Source: Patescibacteria group bacterium (GTDB taxonomy: Bacteria; Patescibacteriota; 4484-211). Taken from it: a stretch of DNA of 34,494 bases. The notes beneath the pieces are model-generated. The model saw only the letters and a list, made by a program, of their open reading frames with translations. It did not search any database and was not told the origin of the DNA. Positions within the stretch are counted from its first letter, which is position 1, and every line of letters begins with the position of its first letter. The stretch is taken from positions 1-34,494 of the forward strand of contig JAHISN010000023.1 of assembly GCA_018818265.1 (NCBI GenBank), in the 5' to 3' direction. Made by a program: the position numbers and the translations under genes. Below are positions 21,246 to 29,235 of the stretch, one piece after another.

Positions 21246-22865
21246 CTAGGAGAAACTGCTATCTAAGCCATACGTAATTCCCAAGACGATCCACATCCAC
21301 TCCATCACCCACGGGTAAAATAGAGAATTAACAAACAGCGAGTGGACAAATAATGTGGGGATGGAAACAACGATTGTTAATAATAAGGCTTGAGACAAAC
21401 TAATCGATTTTGAATTTTTGATTTTCACTTTTAACCCGCCTAGCGGCGAGACGAGCTTTTCACCACGAAAAGCTTCGCTACGTGGCATGCTTTTAACTTT
21501 TAACTTGCGTAACCGCAACACCGACTCCAGCCAAATAGAACTATATAGTAGTAGGTATGAAATAAGCCCAAAAATACCCGTCGTTGCCCAAACAAAGAGC
21601 AGTGATGAGTCCGCGCCGGCGCCTGCATGCCCGCTAACTTCGGACAGTCCCTTCGCATTGCGAAAGTAGCCATAATGTTCTTGGGCGTACCTAAAGGAAT
21701 TGAAGCCAACTCCGGTGAGCCAGTTATCTTTAACAATTTCACCTGTCTTCAGCCAATCTTCAACGCGAGCCCTTGCCGTAATATCTAATTCCAAAGCGCC
21801 CACAACCCTCGTCCGTACGCGGGGGACAAAAAGAAATGCTAGAACAGCAAGCACGAAAAACACAACCAGTAACTTGCGAGATTTAAGTATTCCCAGGCTG
21901 ATAACAGCAACAGCGAATGCCAAATAGGTACTGCGAGAGAAAGTGAGAAGACAGCAGACAGCTGACAGTAGGCAGCTGACGAGTAACCATTGACCATCTT
22001 GCCACGTTAATCCGCCAGCAGCGGATTTTACGTGGTGACCTTTGACCATTGACACTGTACTGACACGCTTCAGCGTGTTATCTTCTTGGGTAACAGACTG
22101 AAGTCTGTCAGTACAGGCCAGCTTCTCCCAGACTGGACTGACAAGGACGTCAAACGTCCCATGGCTTCCACGCGATGCCGCATGGCGTCGCAGCTTGTTA
22201 CTATTTCGGGTAAGCAGCAATGACACCGCCAGAACAAAACCTAAAATCAGAAAAATCCCTGCAAAGTTGGGATCAAAAAATGTAGAAAGCAAACGGTAAT
22301 AGTGCGGGTCCCAGCCGTGCTGGATGTATTTAGAAAAATCTGGAAAGAGGAGAAATTGGACAAGCCCGAGGAGAGAGAAGATTGTTATGGAAAGAAGAAG
22401 ATAACTCGAAATCCGTAAAGCGTAATTCGTAATTCGTAATTCATTACTCATAATTCGCGCTTCGTTTTTATCTAAAGCAGTTTCACCCGCACTCAATTTC
22501 GTTTCATTTCCTTCCTTAACTACAGAAAACACAATCGGGTACAGAAAGGCATACTGCACCCATCGCCACCAATAGAGACCGCTAACAATAAACTCGGCTA
22601 TACCTAGCCAGCGAAAACTATTCAATAAACTTAAGAAACTTATTGCCGTAAATAGCAGGATCAAACCGCTAAATGGAGGAAGGTCTAATTTCTTTCTAAT
22701 CGCCAATTGCCGTGTGAGCCAGATAAAAATTAAGAAGGGGATAAGCAAATCGTTATAATAAACGGTTATGTCAGGCAGATTTACCAATCCCAGAGGAATC
22801 TTGGAGAATTGGCCTAGAGGCAAGACTAAGATAAGAATGTATAGTAACAACTTTTCTAGCTTCAT
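21246..22865 (-). CDS. O-antigen ligase/polymerase-like protein with repeat-derived insertions
   Basis: 539 aa from the ATG at 22865, chosen because GGGAG lies 5 nt before it; an ATG four codons upstream (22877) overlaps the TAAAAT box. About ten or more membrane helices and the family motifs STFFDPNFAGIFLILGFVLA and ENWLTGVGFNSF-like (DNWLTGVGFNSFRYAQEHYG), then AGADSSLLFVWATTGIFGL. Compared with the family it has extra segments that coincide with repetitive DNA: about residues 120-150 (EARIMSNELRITNYALRISS), 225-305 (RRHAASRGSHGTFDVL ... GQWLLVSCLLSAVCCLL) and about 460-490 (KSMPRSEAFRGEKLVSPLGG). These sit in loops between helices and keep the frame. Likely polymerises or attaches surface glycans. 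Confidence 0.8.
   Translation of the reverse strand: MKLEKLLLYILILVLPLGQFSKIPLGLVNLPDITVYYNDLLIPFLIFIWLTRQLAIRKKLDLPPFSGLILLFTAISFLSLLNSFRWLGIAEFIVSGLYWWRWVQYAFLYPIVFSVVKEGNETKLSAGETALDKNEARIMSNELRITNYALRISSYLLLSITIFSLLGLVQFLLFPDFSKYIQHGWDPHYYRLLSTFFDPNFAGIFLILGFVLAVSLLLTRNSNKLRRHAASRGSHGTFDVLVSPVWEKLACTDRLQSVTQEDNTLKRVSTVSMVKGHHVKSAAGGLTWQDGQWLLVSCLLSAVCCLLTFSRSTYLAFAVAVISLGILKSRKLLVVFFVLAVLAFLFVPRVRTRVVGALELDITARARVEDWLKTGEIVKDNWLTGVGFNSFRYAQEHYGYFRNAKGLSEVSGHAGAGADSSLLFVWATTGIFGLISYLLLYSSIWLESVLRLRKLKVKSMPRSEAFRGEKLVSPLGGLKVKIKNSKSISLSQALLLTIVVSIPTLFVHSLFVNSLFYPWVMEWMWIVLGITYGLDSSFS
21420..21495. repeat. Repeat element inside the polymerase gene (3' part)
   Basis: On the minus strand GCCACGTAGCGAAGC...TTTTCGTGG and CCGCTAGGCGGG form hairpins; the block codes SMPRSEAFRGEKLVSPLGG. 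It has the GC-rich palindromic character of the other dispersed elements, unlike the AT-richer transmembrane coding around it. Confidence 0.6.
22002..22186. repeat. Cluster of palindromic repeats inside the polymerase gene
   Basis: In order: CCACGTTAATCCGC/GCGGATTTTACGTGG (22002-22035), GACACGCTTCAGCGTGT (22062-22078), CAGACTGAAGTCTG (22095-22108), GACGTCAAACGTC (22146-22158) and CTTCCACGCGATGCCGCATG followed by GC (22165-22186). The last 22-mer occurs again, identical, at 31723-31744 in an intergenic region. All are translated in frame here. Confidence 0.8.
22421..22442. repeat. Three tandem CGTAATT units in a coding gene
   Basis: Three copies of the 7-mer CGTAATT; three copies make 21 bp, so the frame is kept. 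They code part of ELRITNYALRIS. Confidence 0.8.
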
Positions 22866-22877
22866 GCTGTCTCCCAT

Positions 22878-22960
22878 TTTACCACTCTATAGATTTTAAC
22901 CCTGAATGCTCTTAAATAGGGTTTAACCCTATTCAGGGTTAAACCCTGTTTCTAACTCTT
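22878..22960. repeat. AGGGTTNAACCCT repeat cluster
   Basis: AATAGGGTTTAACCCTATT (22915-22933) directly followed by CAGGGTTAAACCCTG (22934-22948), with a half unit TTAACCCTGAAT (22896-22907) before. Intergenic, between the polymerase start and tRNA-Thr. Confidence 0.85.
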
Positions 22961-23012
22961 TACGACTCTATAGAAATTTTCAGACCTGTTTGGTAAAATA
23001 AGTTTGGAACTC

Positions 23013-23088
23013 GCCGCCCTAGCTCAACTGGTAGAGCAATGGTATCGTAAACCATAGGTTATCGGTTCAATTCCGATGGGCGGCTCCA
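23013..23088 (+). tRNA. tRNA-Thr (CGT)
   Basis: 76 nt with encoded CCA. Acceptor GCCGCCC/GGGCGGC, D-arm GCTC...GAGC, anticodon arm ATGGT-ATCGTAA-ACCAT (anticodon CGT, reads ACG), T-arm ATCGG-TTCAATT-CCGAT, discriminator T. A TAAAAT (22994-22999) upstream may be its -10. The MFS gene starts 5 nt after the CCA, so the two are probably on one transcript. Confidence 0.95.
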
Positions 23089-23092
23089 TCTT

Positions 23093-24346
23093 ATGCCATT
23101 TAGAGCTTATTCCAAACACCACACAATTTCCGAGCATCACTTTAAGCTCACCGAGTCAGGCGCTCTCTATCTGACCCATGCCATCCGCAGCTTTGCTCTT
23201 TCTCTCGTTGGTATCTTTATACCTATCTTTATTTTTACTCTGCCAAATAAAATAATTTTCATTTCAGATACAATACTCAACAACATTATCTGGGTCCTGC
23301 TTTTTTTTGGAATCCGATCCTTAACTGCATGCATAGCCACATTCCTTTTCAGCCGCTTAATGTTTCTCAAACTGCATCTTAAAAAATCAATTCTTGTCAG
23401 CGTATTTTTAGCATCACTGCAACTGCTTTCACTCATCTCTGTAGAACATTTCTTAGACACCGGCCCATCAACATGGAGCTTAGTAGTTCTCCTAGCCGGC
23501 ATTATCAACGGCACGGCTGTATTTTTTTACTGGATACCTTTTCATATCTTTTTTGCCCGCAAGGCTGATACCGGGGATAAAAAGTTTGGACGAGAGACAA
23601 GTCTGCGCTATGTGGTCAACCAAATGGCTAGTGTGGCCGGGCCACTTGCGGGCGGGCTGATTATTTCACATTTCGGGTATGACCCTCTCCTTATTTCCAG
23701 TATTCTTCTGTTGATTATCTCCGCCATCCCAGCCTTGATTAGTATTGACGAGCGCCAGCACCACGAACACAACCCCGTACATATTATTAAAGAATATATA
23801 TTAAGTCGCCGTTTTCGTAAAACGACTCTTGCTTTTACCGGAAGTGGTATTGAGGCAGTTATCTATGCGGCGCTTTGGCCTATTCTCGTATATATCGTTT
23901 TGGAAAACTTTACCAAAATTGGTGCTCTTACCTCTTTGTCTATTTTAATTTCTTCCTTAGCTGTACTCTGGGTAGGTAAATTGACCGATCGAAAAGGACC
24001 TAAGCTGATTCATAGAATCGGCGTCTTTTTTAACACCCTGTTCTATCTGCCGCGGATGTTCCTAACCACCGCCCCGGTAGTTTATACCCTGGACATTTTT
24101 GACCGTTTAAACGGAACCTTATATGGCTTGCCTTTTATGTCGATAGCCTACGAGAGAGCCCGAGAATTAGGAACTTCTGACTTTATTATCTATCGAGAGC
24201 TGAGTATTCACTTCCCCATGGCCATAACCGCCGGCTTTTGCATCTTGCTTCTATTTTTGCTGCCACACTGGCAGTGGTTGTTCCTGCTTGCCGCCGTAGG
24301 TTCGGCAATGACTTATCTTATGAGTGTGGACTTGGAGAGAAAATGA
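23093..24346 (+). CDS. MFS transporter
   Basis: 417 aa with about twelve predicted membrane helices arranged as two six-helix halves, joined near residue 205-235 by a charged loop (DERQHHEHNPVHIIKEYILS). A loop-2/3-type motif is weak, but RYVVNQMASVAGPLAGGLIISHFG in helix 5 and GKLTDRKGPKLIHRIG in the second half match major facilitator drug or solute exporters. Substrate unknown. The ATG at 23093 lies 5 nt after the tRNA-Thr CCA end, leaving no space for its own promoter or a Shine-Dalgarno; processing of the tRNA 3' end would produce a nearly leaderless mRNA. Confidence 0.8.
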   Translation: MPFRAYSKHHTISEHHFKLTESGALYLTHAIRSFALSLVGIFIPIFIFTLPNKIIFISDTILNNIIWVLLFFGIRSLTACIATFLFSRLMFLKLHLKKSILVSVFLASLQLLSLISVEHFLDTGPSTWSLVVLLAGIINGTAVFFYWIPFHIFFARKADTGDKKFGRETSLRYVVNQMASVAGPLAGGLIISHFGYDPLLISSILLLIISAIPALISIDERQHHEHNPVHIIKEYILSRRFRKTTLAFTGSGIEAVIYAALWPILVYIVLENFTKIGALTSLSILISSLAVLWVGKLTDRKGPKLIHRIGVFFNTLFYLPRMFLTTAPVVYTLDIFDRLNGTLYGLPFMSIAYERARELGTSDFIIYRELSIHFPMAITAGFCILLLFLLPHWQWLFLLAAVGSAMTYLMSVDLERK

Positions 24347-24456
24347 AGCACCGCGGGCTTACCAGCCTCGCCTAGCGAGTCTAGGCACACCCGCGGTGTC
24401 TTCTCTTGCTTTGGCGGAGCTGACCTGCCTCGCCTGCGGCGACGCAAGGCGGATGA
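24345..24456. repeat. GC-rich hairpin and CCTGCCTCGCC-type repeat
   Basis: A long hairpin CACCGCGGG (24349-24357)/CCCGCGGTG (24390-24398), extended by GAAG/CTTC, overlaps the end of the MFS gene and could stop transcription. It is followed by CCTGCCTCGCCTGCGGCGAC and GCAAGGCGG (about 24427-24453), the same family as the element found, inverted, inside a broken tRNA at 33576-33604. Confidence 0.65.
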
Positions 24457-24507
24457 GATTGATGCTAGAGCTATGTAGTATTACGTAGCGCGGGGCTTCT
24501 TAACTAA

Positions 24508-26313
24508 CTACTCTCCGCGGATAGCTTCTACAGGGCTGATGTTAGAGGCATTGGTTGCGGGGATAATAGAAGTTATAGTCGTTATTATAAAAAGAACAAC
24601 ACTGTAGATAGCCAAAGCGGACCAGTTGATATTGGAGAAAACACTTAATTCTGTCGGATTAACAACACTAAATGATTCCTGAATAGTTTTGCTGATAAAT
24701 GAGTTGAACCAAACACTCAGCGGTTTTGCCAGGGCTAAATTCATTAGCACCCCGCCCAAAACACCTGCTAAATATCCAACAACAGTATAAAGTACTGCCT
24801 GGATTATAAACACCAGTTTAATATCGTTTTTTGTTGCTCCAATGGCTCTAAGAATCCCAATTTCCTTTTTACTCTCGGCAATGAATTTGCCCATAGTAAA
24901 AATAACAATGATTATGCTTAGCGCTATATACGCGACTACCGAAGCAGTTGAAACTATATTAAGTGTAGATTTTAGTTCTTCAAAAACATCCATATCGCTC
25001 AAATCGTGATAGGCATAACCCAGTTTATTTAAATCTCCGATTACCTGTCCACGGGCATCTATCTTGTTAATTTTGATCAAGAGGATCTCACCATTTTGAA
25101 CACTAAATTCATATACATTGGGATCTTGATATTCACCAATTACATCGGAACTACCCTCCCCAAATGGCATTACTGATTCCTCAGTTTCTTCTCTCGCTAT
25201 CTCTATAACCAAACCCGGGATTGTGTAACTATCGCCTTGTTGAGTATCTCTCGATATTCTTATGCCGCCGCCAAACCGCCCTAACGCAGTTGCGCCCGCG
25301 CCGCCAGTTAATTCTAAGCCATCATATTCCAGGCCGGAAAAAGTACTACCCAAAATATCCAAAGGCAGAGCTACTTCAGTGCGGGCGTTAATCTGACGCT
25401 GGATATACTGCCGCATTAGCTCATCAACAAAATCTTTGGGGACAAAGACATTGCGGTTTGATTCGGATTCGATAATTCCTACGATTTTAAAAGTATATTC
25501 AAGAGGGGTAGTTATTTTTTCGTAGTTCCAATATTGGGAAATTTCATCTTGCCGCTCTCTTTCTTTTTCGTCTATTGCTTCTTGGGTTAGTTTTCTAAAA
25601 ACCATTCCGGCCTGTGTCATTTCTGTCTCGTAACTTTGCATTTTGGGCAAATCGCTAAAGCGAATAATTATTTCTTTCCCCAGCAGTTGGTTTTTGTCAT
25701 ATTCAATACTTCTGCTTTTAATGGGAGAAGAGTTTTGCATAGCCGCGGGGTCTCCTCGTCCCATTGAGCTTCGAGCAATAGCAATTTCATCCTGGCCGCC
25801 CCAGTCCTCATACACTTCTATAAAGCTGTTAGCGTTTAAAACTATTGGTATGGGTTCATCAGGAATATAGGAGAAATTCTGATCGGTATACAGGCCGGCT
25901 ACCTCGCTATCCAAGGGAGTTAGGCGACTAATTGCCAATAAGAGATTTTCTACCAAGTCTGTCGTCACAGCGTCATTTATTGGCGCAGGAGCTAATATTT
26001 GCGTATCGGCGACATTGTCTATTGCTTCGATAACGGCAATGTCATTTTCTGTGTAATATAGGTCTTCAGGGCTAAAACCAAAACCATGGGATGAAAACTG
26101 CTCGGTATCTTTCTTTAGCTCAATGAGGGTGTTCTGTTCTTCTATGGTGCCAAAGATACTAATCTTCGCGGCCTCATGGATATTGGATACCTGGCTAGAA
26201 ATAACAATGATTAAAGATACAAGCAGAGCGATGGGGACTATCAAAAACAAAGCCCTGGAGCGATGCCTCTTTAGTTTTTTAAAATTGATTTGGATGTTGT
26301 AGTTGAGTTTCAT
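24508..26313 (-). CDS. FtsX/MacB-type ABC transporter permease
   Basis: 601 aa. One N-terminal membrane helix (about residues 22-44), a very long outer region (about 45-455) and three C-terminal helices (about 460-485, 505-535, 565-590), the topology of MacB/LolE-like permeases with an FtsX domain. The conserved cytoplasmic coupling segment KKEIGILRAIGATKNDIKLV precedes the second helix, and it ends ATNASNISPVEAIRGE, typical of this family. It follows its ATPase by 41 nt. Such mechanotransmission transporters move lipoproteins, peptides or act on the envelope rather than importing nutrients; the outer domain is unlike well-known ones, so the substrate is open. Confidence 0.85.
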   Translation of the reverse strand: MKLNYNIQINFKKLKRHRSRALFLIVPIALLVSLIIVISSQVSNIHEAAKISIFGTIEEQNTLIELKKDTEQFSSHGFGFSPEDLYYTENDIAVIEAIDNVADTQILAPAPINDAVTTDLVENLLLAISRLTPLDSEVAGLYTDQNFSYIPDEPIPIVLNANSFIEVYEDWGGQDEIAIARSSMGRGDPAAMQNSSPIKSRSIEYDKNQLLGKEIIIRFSDLPKMQSYETEMTQAGMVFRKLTQEAIDEKERERQDEISQYWNYEKITTPLEYTFKIVGIIESESNRNVFVPKDFVDELMRQYIQRQINARTEVALPLDILGSTFSGLEYDGLELTGGAGATALGRFGGGIRISRDTQQGDSYTIPGLVIEIAREETEESVMPFGEGSSDVIGEYQDPNVYEFSVQNGEILLIKINKIDARGQVIGDLNKLGYAYHDLSDMDVFEELKSTLNIVSTASVVAYIALSIIIVIFTMGKFIAESKKEIGILRAIGATKNDIKLVFIIQAVLYTVVGYLAGVLGGVLMNLALAKPLSVWFNSFISKTIQESFSVVNPTELSVFSNINWSALAIYSVVLFIITTITSIIPATNASNISPVEAIRGE

Positions 26314-26316
26314 TCA

Positions 26317-26345
26317 ATGAAGCCCCTCGCTTAGCGGGGCTGGCA
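26317..26345. repeat. GC hairpin between ATPase and permease genes
   Basis: AGCCCCTCGCTTAGCGGGGCT forms a hairpin in the 41-nt gap. It could reduce permease expression relative to the ATPase, or simply be another dispersed repeat. Confidence 0.5.
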
Positions 26346-26354
26346 GGCCCAATT

Positions 26355-27035
26355 CTATCTATGGTTATTTACCAAGGCGCCCTTGTCAACATGAAAAGAT
26401 GTATCAAATTTTTTGCCTAACTTCTCATCATGAGTGACTAAAATAATATTTACCCCGCGTTCATGTACAGCATCAAATATTTCAATAACCTTATTGGCAT
26501 TATCTTTATCCAAATTACCGGTGGGTTCATCGGCAAGAAGTAGTTGAGGATTATTGACTAAGGCCCTAGCAATAGCCACCCTCTGCATTTCTCCTCCCGA
26601 CATTTCGTTGGGATAATGCTTCATGCGATGTTTCAAGCCAACCATTCCCAATAGTTCCATTGCTCTTTTTTCTATATCTTTCGGGGTTTCGCTGGATATT
26701 TTCGCTGGCAGGATAACATTTTCCAAGGCGGTAAGATAGTCTTGTAGATAAAAGAACTGAAAAACAAAACCAATAGTTTTGTTTCGGAAAGCGGAAAGTT
26801 CTTTATCATTTAATTCATTTAATAACTGCCCATTAATAGAAACTTTACCGGAGGTAGGATTATCTAATCCTCCCAGAATATGGAGTAAAGTTGATTTGCC
26901 CGAACCCGAAGGACCAATCACGCAAAGGCTTTCCCCATTATCCAAGTCAAAAGAGAGATCTTTTAAGACAATGGTTTGGGTATTACCCTTTCCATATATT
27001 TTTGTAAGATTTTCCACTCTAATCAGTTTGTTCAC
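26355..27035 (-). CDS. ABC transporter ATP-binding protein (LolD/MacB type)
   Basis: 227 aa from the GTG at 27035 (MNKLIRVENLTKIYG). The open frame runs up to 27095, but a TATTAT box ends exactly 7 nt before this GTG and family members start here. Seen: Walker A GPSGSGKST, Q-loop FVFQFFYLQDYLT, signature MSGGEMQRVAIARAL, Walker B LLLADEPTGNLD, and H-loop LVTHDEKLG. The LSGGE region reads MSGGE as in many LolD/MacB proteins. Cotranscribed with the permease at 24508-26313. Confidence 0.9.
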   Translation of the reverse strand: MNKLIRVENLTKIYGKGNTQTIVLKDLSFDLDNGESLCVIGPSGSGKSTLLHILGGLDNPTSGKVSINGQLLNELNDKELSAFRNKTIGFVFQFFYLQDYLTALENVILPAKISSETPKDIEKRAMELLGMVGLKHRMKHYPNEMSGGEMQRVAIARALVNNPQLLLADEPTGNLDKDNANKVIEIFDAVHERGVNIILVTHDEKLGKKFDTSFHVDKGALVNNHR

Positions 27036-27042
27036 GACATCA

Positions 27043-27048
27043 ATAATA
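27043..27048 (-). promoter_or_regulatory. -10 box, leaderless start of the ABC operon
   Basis: Minus strand TATTAT, 7 nt before the GTG at 27035. A TTGAAA lies 20 nt further up, too far for a usual -35, so the promoter is less certain than the others. Confidence 0.4.
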
Positions 27049-27182
27049 CAATACCAGCTGCTGTTTTCTTTCAAATCAACCCGTCGAGCTGACATTAATC
27101 ACATTCGTAGGGGCGGGCCTCTTCAAAGGCGGGGTTATAATCTGTTCGCAATGAAATAGTGCCTTTGGGTTTGGAGTAAGAA

Positions 27183-27209
27183 AACACCACCCTGTTGCGG
27201 GGTGGTGTT
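27183..27209 (-). terminator. Terminator after the lipoprotein gene
   Basis: Read on the minus strand: AACACCACCC, loop CCGCAAC... , GGGTGGTGTT, then TTCTT. A 10-bp perfect stem 33 nt after the lipoprotein stop. On the plus strand a T6 run follows 8 nt after the stem, so it could act in both directions. Confidence 0.7.
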
Positions 27210-27241
27210 CTGTAAAACTTTTTTGTGTCTAGTATTCAACA

Positions 27242-27733
27242 CTACTGCCCAAGCTTATAGTGCATTAGCCAGTTTAGGCCCCATTCTATGGAAATAATCG
27301 CCCCTGCTGGTGATACAATAAAGCGGTCACCAATCTTCGTTTCCTGCCAGGCAGACTCACTCGTACGGTATGTGCCCGTCTGCTCGTCAGTTGTTTCCCA
27401 TTGATAGAAAAACAGGCGGTGGGTCACCTTGACAGACCCCTGGGGCTGAGGACAATTGATCACTTGCCCTTTCTCCCCCCAGGAACTGGCCACGCCATCC
27501 CCGCCTTTAAAAATACCGCGGTCATACTCAACGCGACATTCCCAAGTTAAAGCAATGACAGTAATTATCGTTGCTTCCGGGTATTCCTCGCGGACCAGGG
27601 CGAGCCGTTCTTGCTCGCCTAAATCCTCAGCCGCCCAGGCGGATGGTTCTGTTTCGGGAGGTGAAAAAAATTCACAACCCAGAATCAGCATTAAAGCAAC
27701 CAGGTACACGATAACTCTCAGGCTTTTTCTCAC
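27242..27733 (-). CDS. Predicted lipoprotein
   Basis: 163 aa. Signal peptide with basic head MRKSLRV, hydrophobic core VYLVALML and lipobox ILGC, so Cys20 should be lipid-modified and the protein anchored outside the membrane. The mature part starts acidic and Pro-rich (EFFSPPETEPSAWAAEDLGE), then a compact domain of about 120 residues with WECRVEYDRG, KVTHRLFFYQWETTDEQTGT and FIVSPAGAIISIEWGLNWLM. I do not recognise the domain. GTG start with AAAGGAG 7 nt before it: a clear Shine-Dalgarno, unlike the leaderless genes nearby. It has its own promoter and terminator, so it is a single-gene transcript. Confidence 0.75.
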   Translation of the reverse strand: MRKSLRVIVYLVALMLILGCEFFSPPETEPSAWAAEDLGEQERLALVREEYPEATIITVIALTWECRVEYDRGIFKGGDGVASSWGEKGQVINCPQPQGSVKVTHRLFFYQWETTDEQTGTYRTSESAWQETKIGDRFIVSPAGAIISIEWGLNWLMHYKLGQ

Positions 27734-27831
27734 GAACTTCTCCTTTTCTTTGTGTGTGTGCTAGGATTATAAACTCAGAAATCTAATACATCCCATGTAG
27801 CTTTACGGGCATTGTACTATCCTGTGGCCCG

Positions 27832-27860
27832 ATAATAGCATAAAGCCACTCGGATAGCAA
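27832..27860 (-). promoter_or_regulatory. Promoter of the lipoprotein gene
   Basis: Minus strand TTGCTA (27860-27855), 17-nt spacer ending TGC, TATTAT (27837-27832): an extended -10 promoter about 100 nt before the start. A second TATAAT at 27771-27766 gives a shorter leader but has no clear -35. Confidence 0.55.
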
Positions 27861-28032
27861 TTTGGGGTGGGTAGTGAGTTCATATATGATCCAGCGGTGA
27901 TGATTTATTTAATAACTTCAAAGTCTTTGATATTAAGTTAACTCTTTGGACCGACATTTGTATCATATTTGTATGCAGGTGTCGGTGTCTCTAGGAGCAG
28001 TCAGGCGTGCCCTTCCCTATCGGGCGGGGAGT

Positions 28033-28056
28033 CAAAAAAATAGCACCCTCGGGCGC
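28033..28056 (-). terminator. Rho-independent terminator of the 86-aa gene
   Basis: Minus strand GCGCC-cgag-GGTGC stem followed by TATTTTTTT. It lies about 110 nt after the stop at 28167. Confidence 0.6.
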
Positions 28057-28166
28057 GGAAGAATATGACGAGTCACTTGCACACAGCTGTGTACTGCAAC
28101 CAACCTGTCGTTTGTTCTCCGCACCTTTGGGCGCTTATTTCCTTTGCACTTATTAGTAGTTTATTC

Positions 28167-28427
28167 TTAACGCCAGAACTGCCACCACGGCTTGCTCTCT
28201 TTGTACAATTCCTGCGCTCCGGCGACCACTTCTTCACCGACAAATCTGGTTGACTTACTACCCTGTCGGACGATCTTGGTAATACGGACAAAGCAACCTG
28301 TTGAGCCGGGCGGCCTGCTAACGGTAGCCATGGCTTTTACATAATAGTCACCTCGCCCTCCTTCGTACTCGACATCGTCGCCGACTTTCAGATCTTTCAA
28401 GCCATCATAACCAATGCATTTTGGCAT
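28167..28427 (-). CDS. Small unknown protein ending WWQFWR
   Basis: 86 aa with a strong Shine-Dalgarno (AAAGGAGAGG) a few bases before its ATG and a terminator downstream, so it is very likely expressed. Sequence suggests a small beta-barrel-like domain (LKVGDDVEYEGGRGDYYVKA, then GCFVRITKIVRQGSKS) followed by a helix (GEEVVAGAQELYKES) and an aromatic tail KPWWQFWR, which could insert in a membrane interface or contact another protein. No family recognised. Neighbours do not suggest a function. Confidence 0.65.
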   Translation of the reverse strand: MPKCIGYDGLKDLKVGDDVEYEGGRGDYYVKAMATVSRPPGSTGCFVRITKIVRQGSKSTRFVGEEVVAGAQELYKESKPWWQFWR

Positions 28428-28556
28428 TATGCCTCTCCTTTGAGTTTTGTTCTAGGTGCAAGATTTTCTAGTGAATCCTACGTGCTTCAGGATTTTTATT
28501 ATACCCTAAAAACCACCCACTTGCAACCCTATCGGACTTGTGCATGGAGGGTGAAC

Positions 28557-28931
28557 TTAGTACGGACGGATAGTGGAAATCTCTTTAATATCTTTGAAGT
28601 GTTTAATATTAAGCGTGGCTAGGTCTTGCCCTAAAACTAGTGCCGTGGCGGCAATAAACGCATCGGGAATTCCTAGGCGCGACTTGTGAAAATACTTGCC
28701 ATACAGCATGTAAGCCTGATCAGAAATCTCTTGGGTAACCGGCATTATTTTAACCTCGGCACTTTCTAAAAACTTTTCCAGCTTGGGAATATCCCGTTTC
28801 TTTGGCAGACCGGCAATAATTTCCATGACGACTAATACTGATGTTACTAATTCCGTTTTGTTTTGAAAAAAATCTTTTGCTTTGGGATTACCTTTAAGAA
28901 AATCTATAAAGAGGTTGGTGTCAACAAGCAT
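28557..28931 (-). CDS. PIN-domain ribonuclease toxin (VapC-like)
   Basis: 124 aa. PIN-domain endoribonuclease: D4 in LVDTNLFIDFL, E37 in SVLVVMEIIAGL, D90 in RLGIPDAFIAATAL, all in the positions of the metal-binding acids. The last motif, usually TxNxxDF or TxDxxF, reads TLNIKHF, so the fourth acidic residue is absent, as in many active VapCs. In VapBC systems the toxin cleaves tRNA or rRNA until the antitoxin binds it. It starts 11 nt after the antitoxin gene and shares its promoter. Confidence 0.9.
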   Translation of the reverse strand: MLVDTNLFIDFLKGNPKAKDFFQNKTELVTSVLVVMEIIAGLPKKRDIPKLEKFLESAEVKIMPVTQEISDQAYMLYGKYFHKSRLGIPDAFIAATALVLGQDLATLNIKHFKDIKEISTIRPY

Positions 28932-28942
28932 AATGATTTGGT

Positions 28943-29224
28943 CTATTTGCGAGCCCAGGAGGTTTTTCTATAATCTGCGGCTAACGCCGCGGCGGTCTTT
29001 CTCTCGTTTTTCAATAGACCAAATAAGGATAGATTTAGTTTTTTCTTACCAGGTAATACCTTTTCTTTTGCGGGGTAAAACTTAACAACTTTGGCGACGG
29101 GGATATTTCTTTTTGCGATAATAAAAGATTTATTATTGAAATACACGCTATCCACAAGCTTGGAAAGTTCTTTCCTGACGCTGGAAATATCAACAATGGG
29201 CTCCAAACCAAGGTTATTATACAT
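28943..29224 (-). CDS. Antitoxin of the PIN toxin (Phd/VapB-like)
   Basis: 93 aa directly upstream of the PIN toxin. The N-terminal part VDISSVRKELSKLVDSVYFN, then KSFIIAKRNIPVAKVVKFYP, is the Phd/YefM-type DNA-binding fold (name-strand-helix-KRNIPVAKV pattern). The C-terminal half is basic and helical (NERKTAAALAADYRKT) and should wrap the toxin. Like other such antitoxins it probably represses its own promoter, which contains a direct repeat GTACAATTA (two copies overlapping the -10 and leader). Confidence 0.8.
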   Translation of the reverse strand: MYNNLGLEPIVDISSVRKELSKLVDSVYFNNKSFIIAKRNIPVAKVVKFYPAKEKVLPGKKKLNLSLFGLLKNERKTAAALAADYRKTSWARK

Positions 29225-29235
29225 AATTGTACTTA

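Larger units (their letters stand above)
27734..28166. other. Gene-free region with promoter and terminator
   Basis: 433 nt without a believable gene. It holds the lipoprotein promoter (27832-27860) and a later TATAAT (27766-27771, minus), a perfect 13-nt palindrome TCAAAGTCTTTGA (about 27916-27928), and the terminator of the 86-aa gene (28033-28056). The rest is unassigned. Confidence 0.5.

Noticed and set aside
28065-28291. Overlapping short frames near the 86-aa gene
   Set aside because: They have no ribosome-binding site, whereas the 86-aa gene has a strong one plus a terminator.
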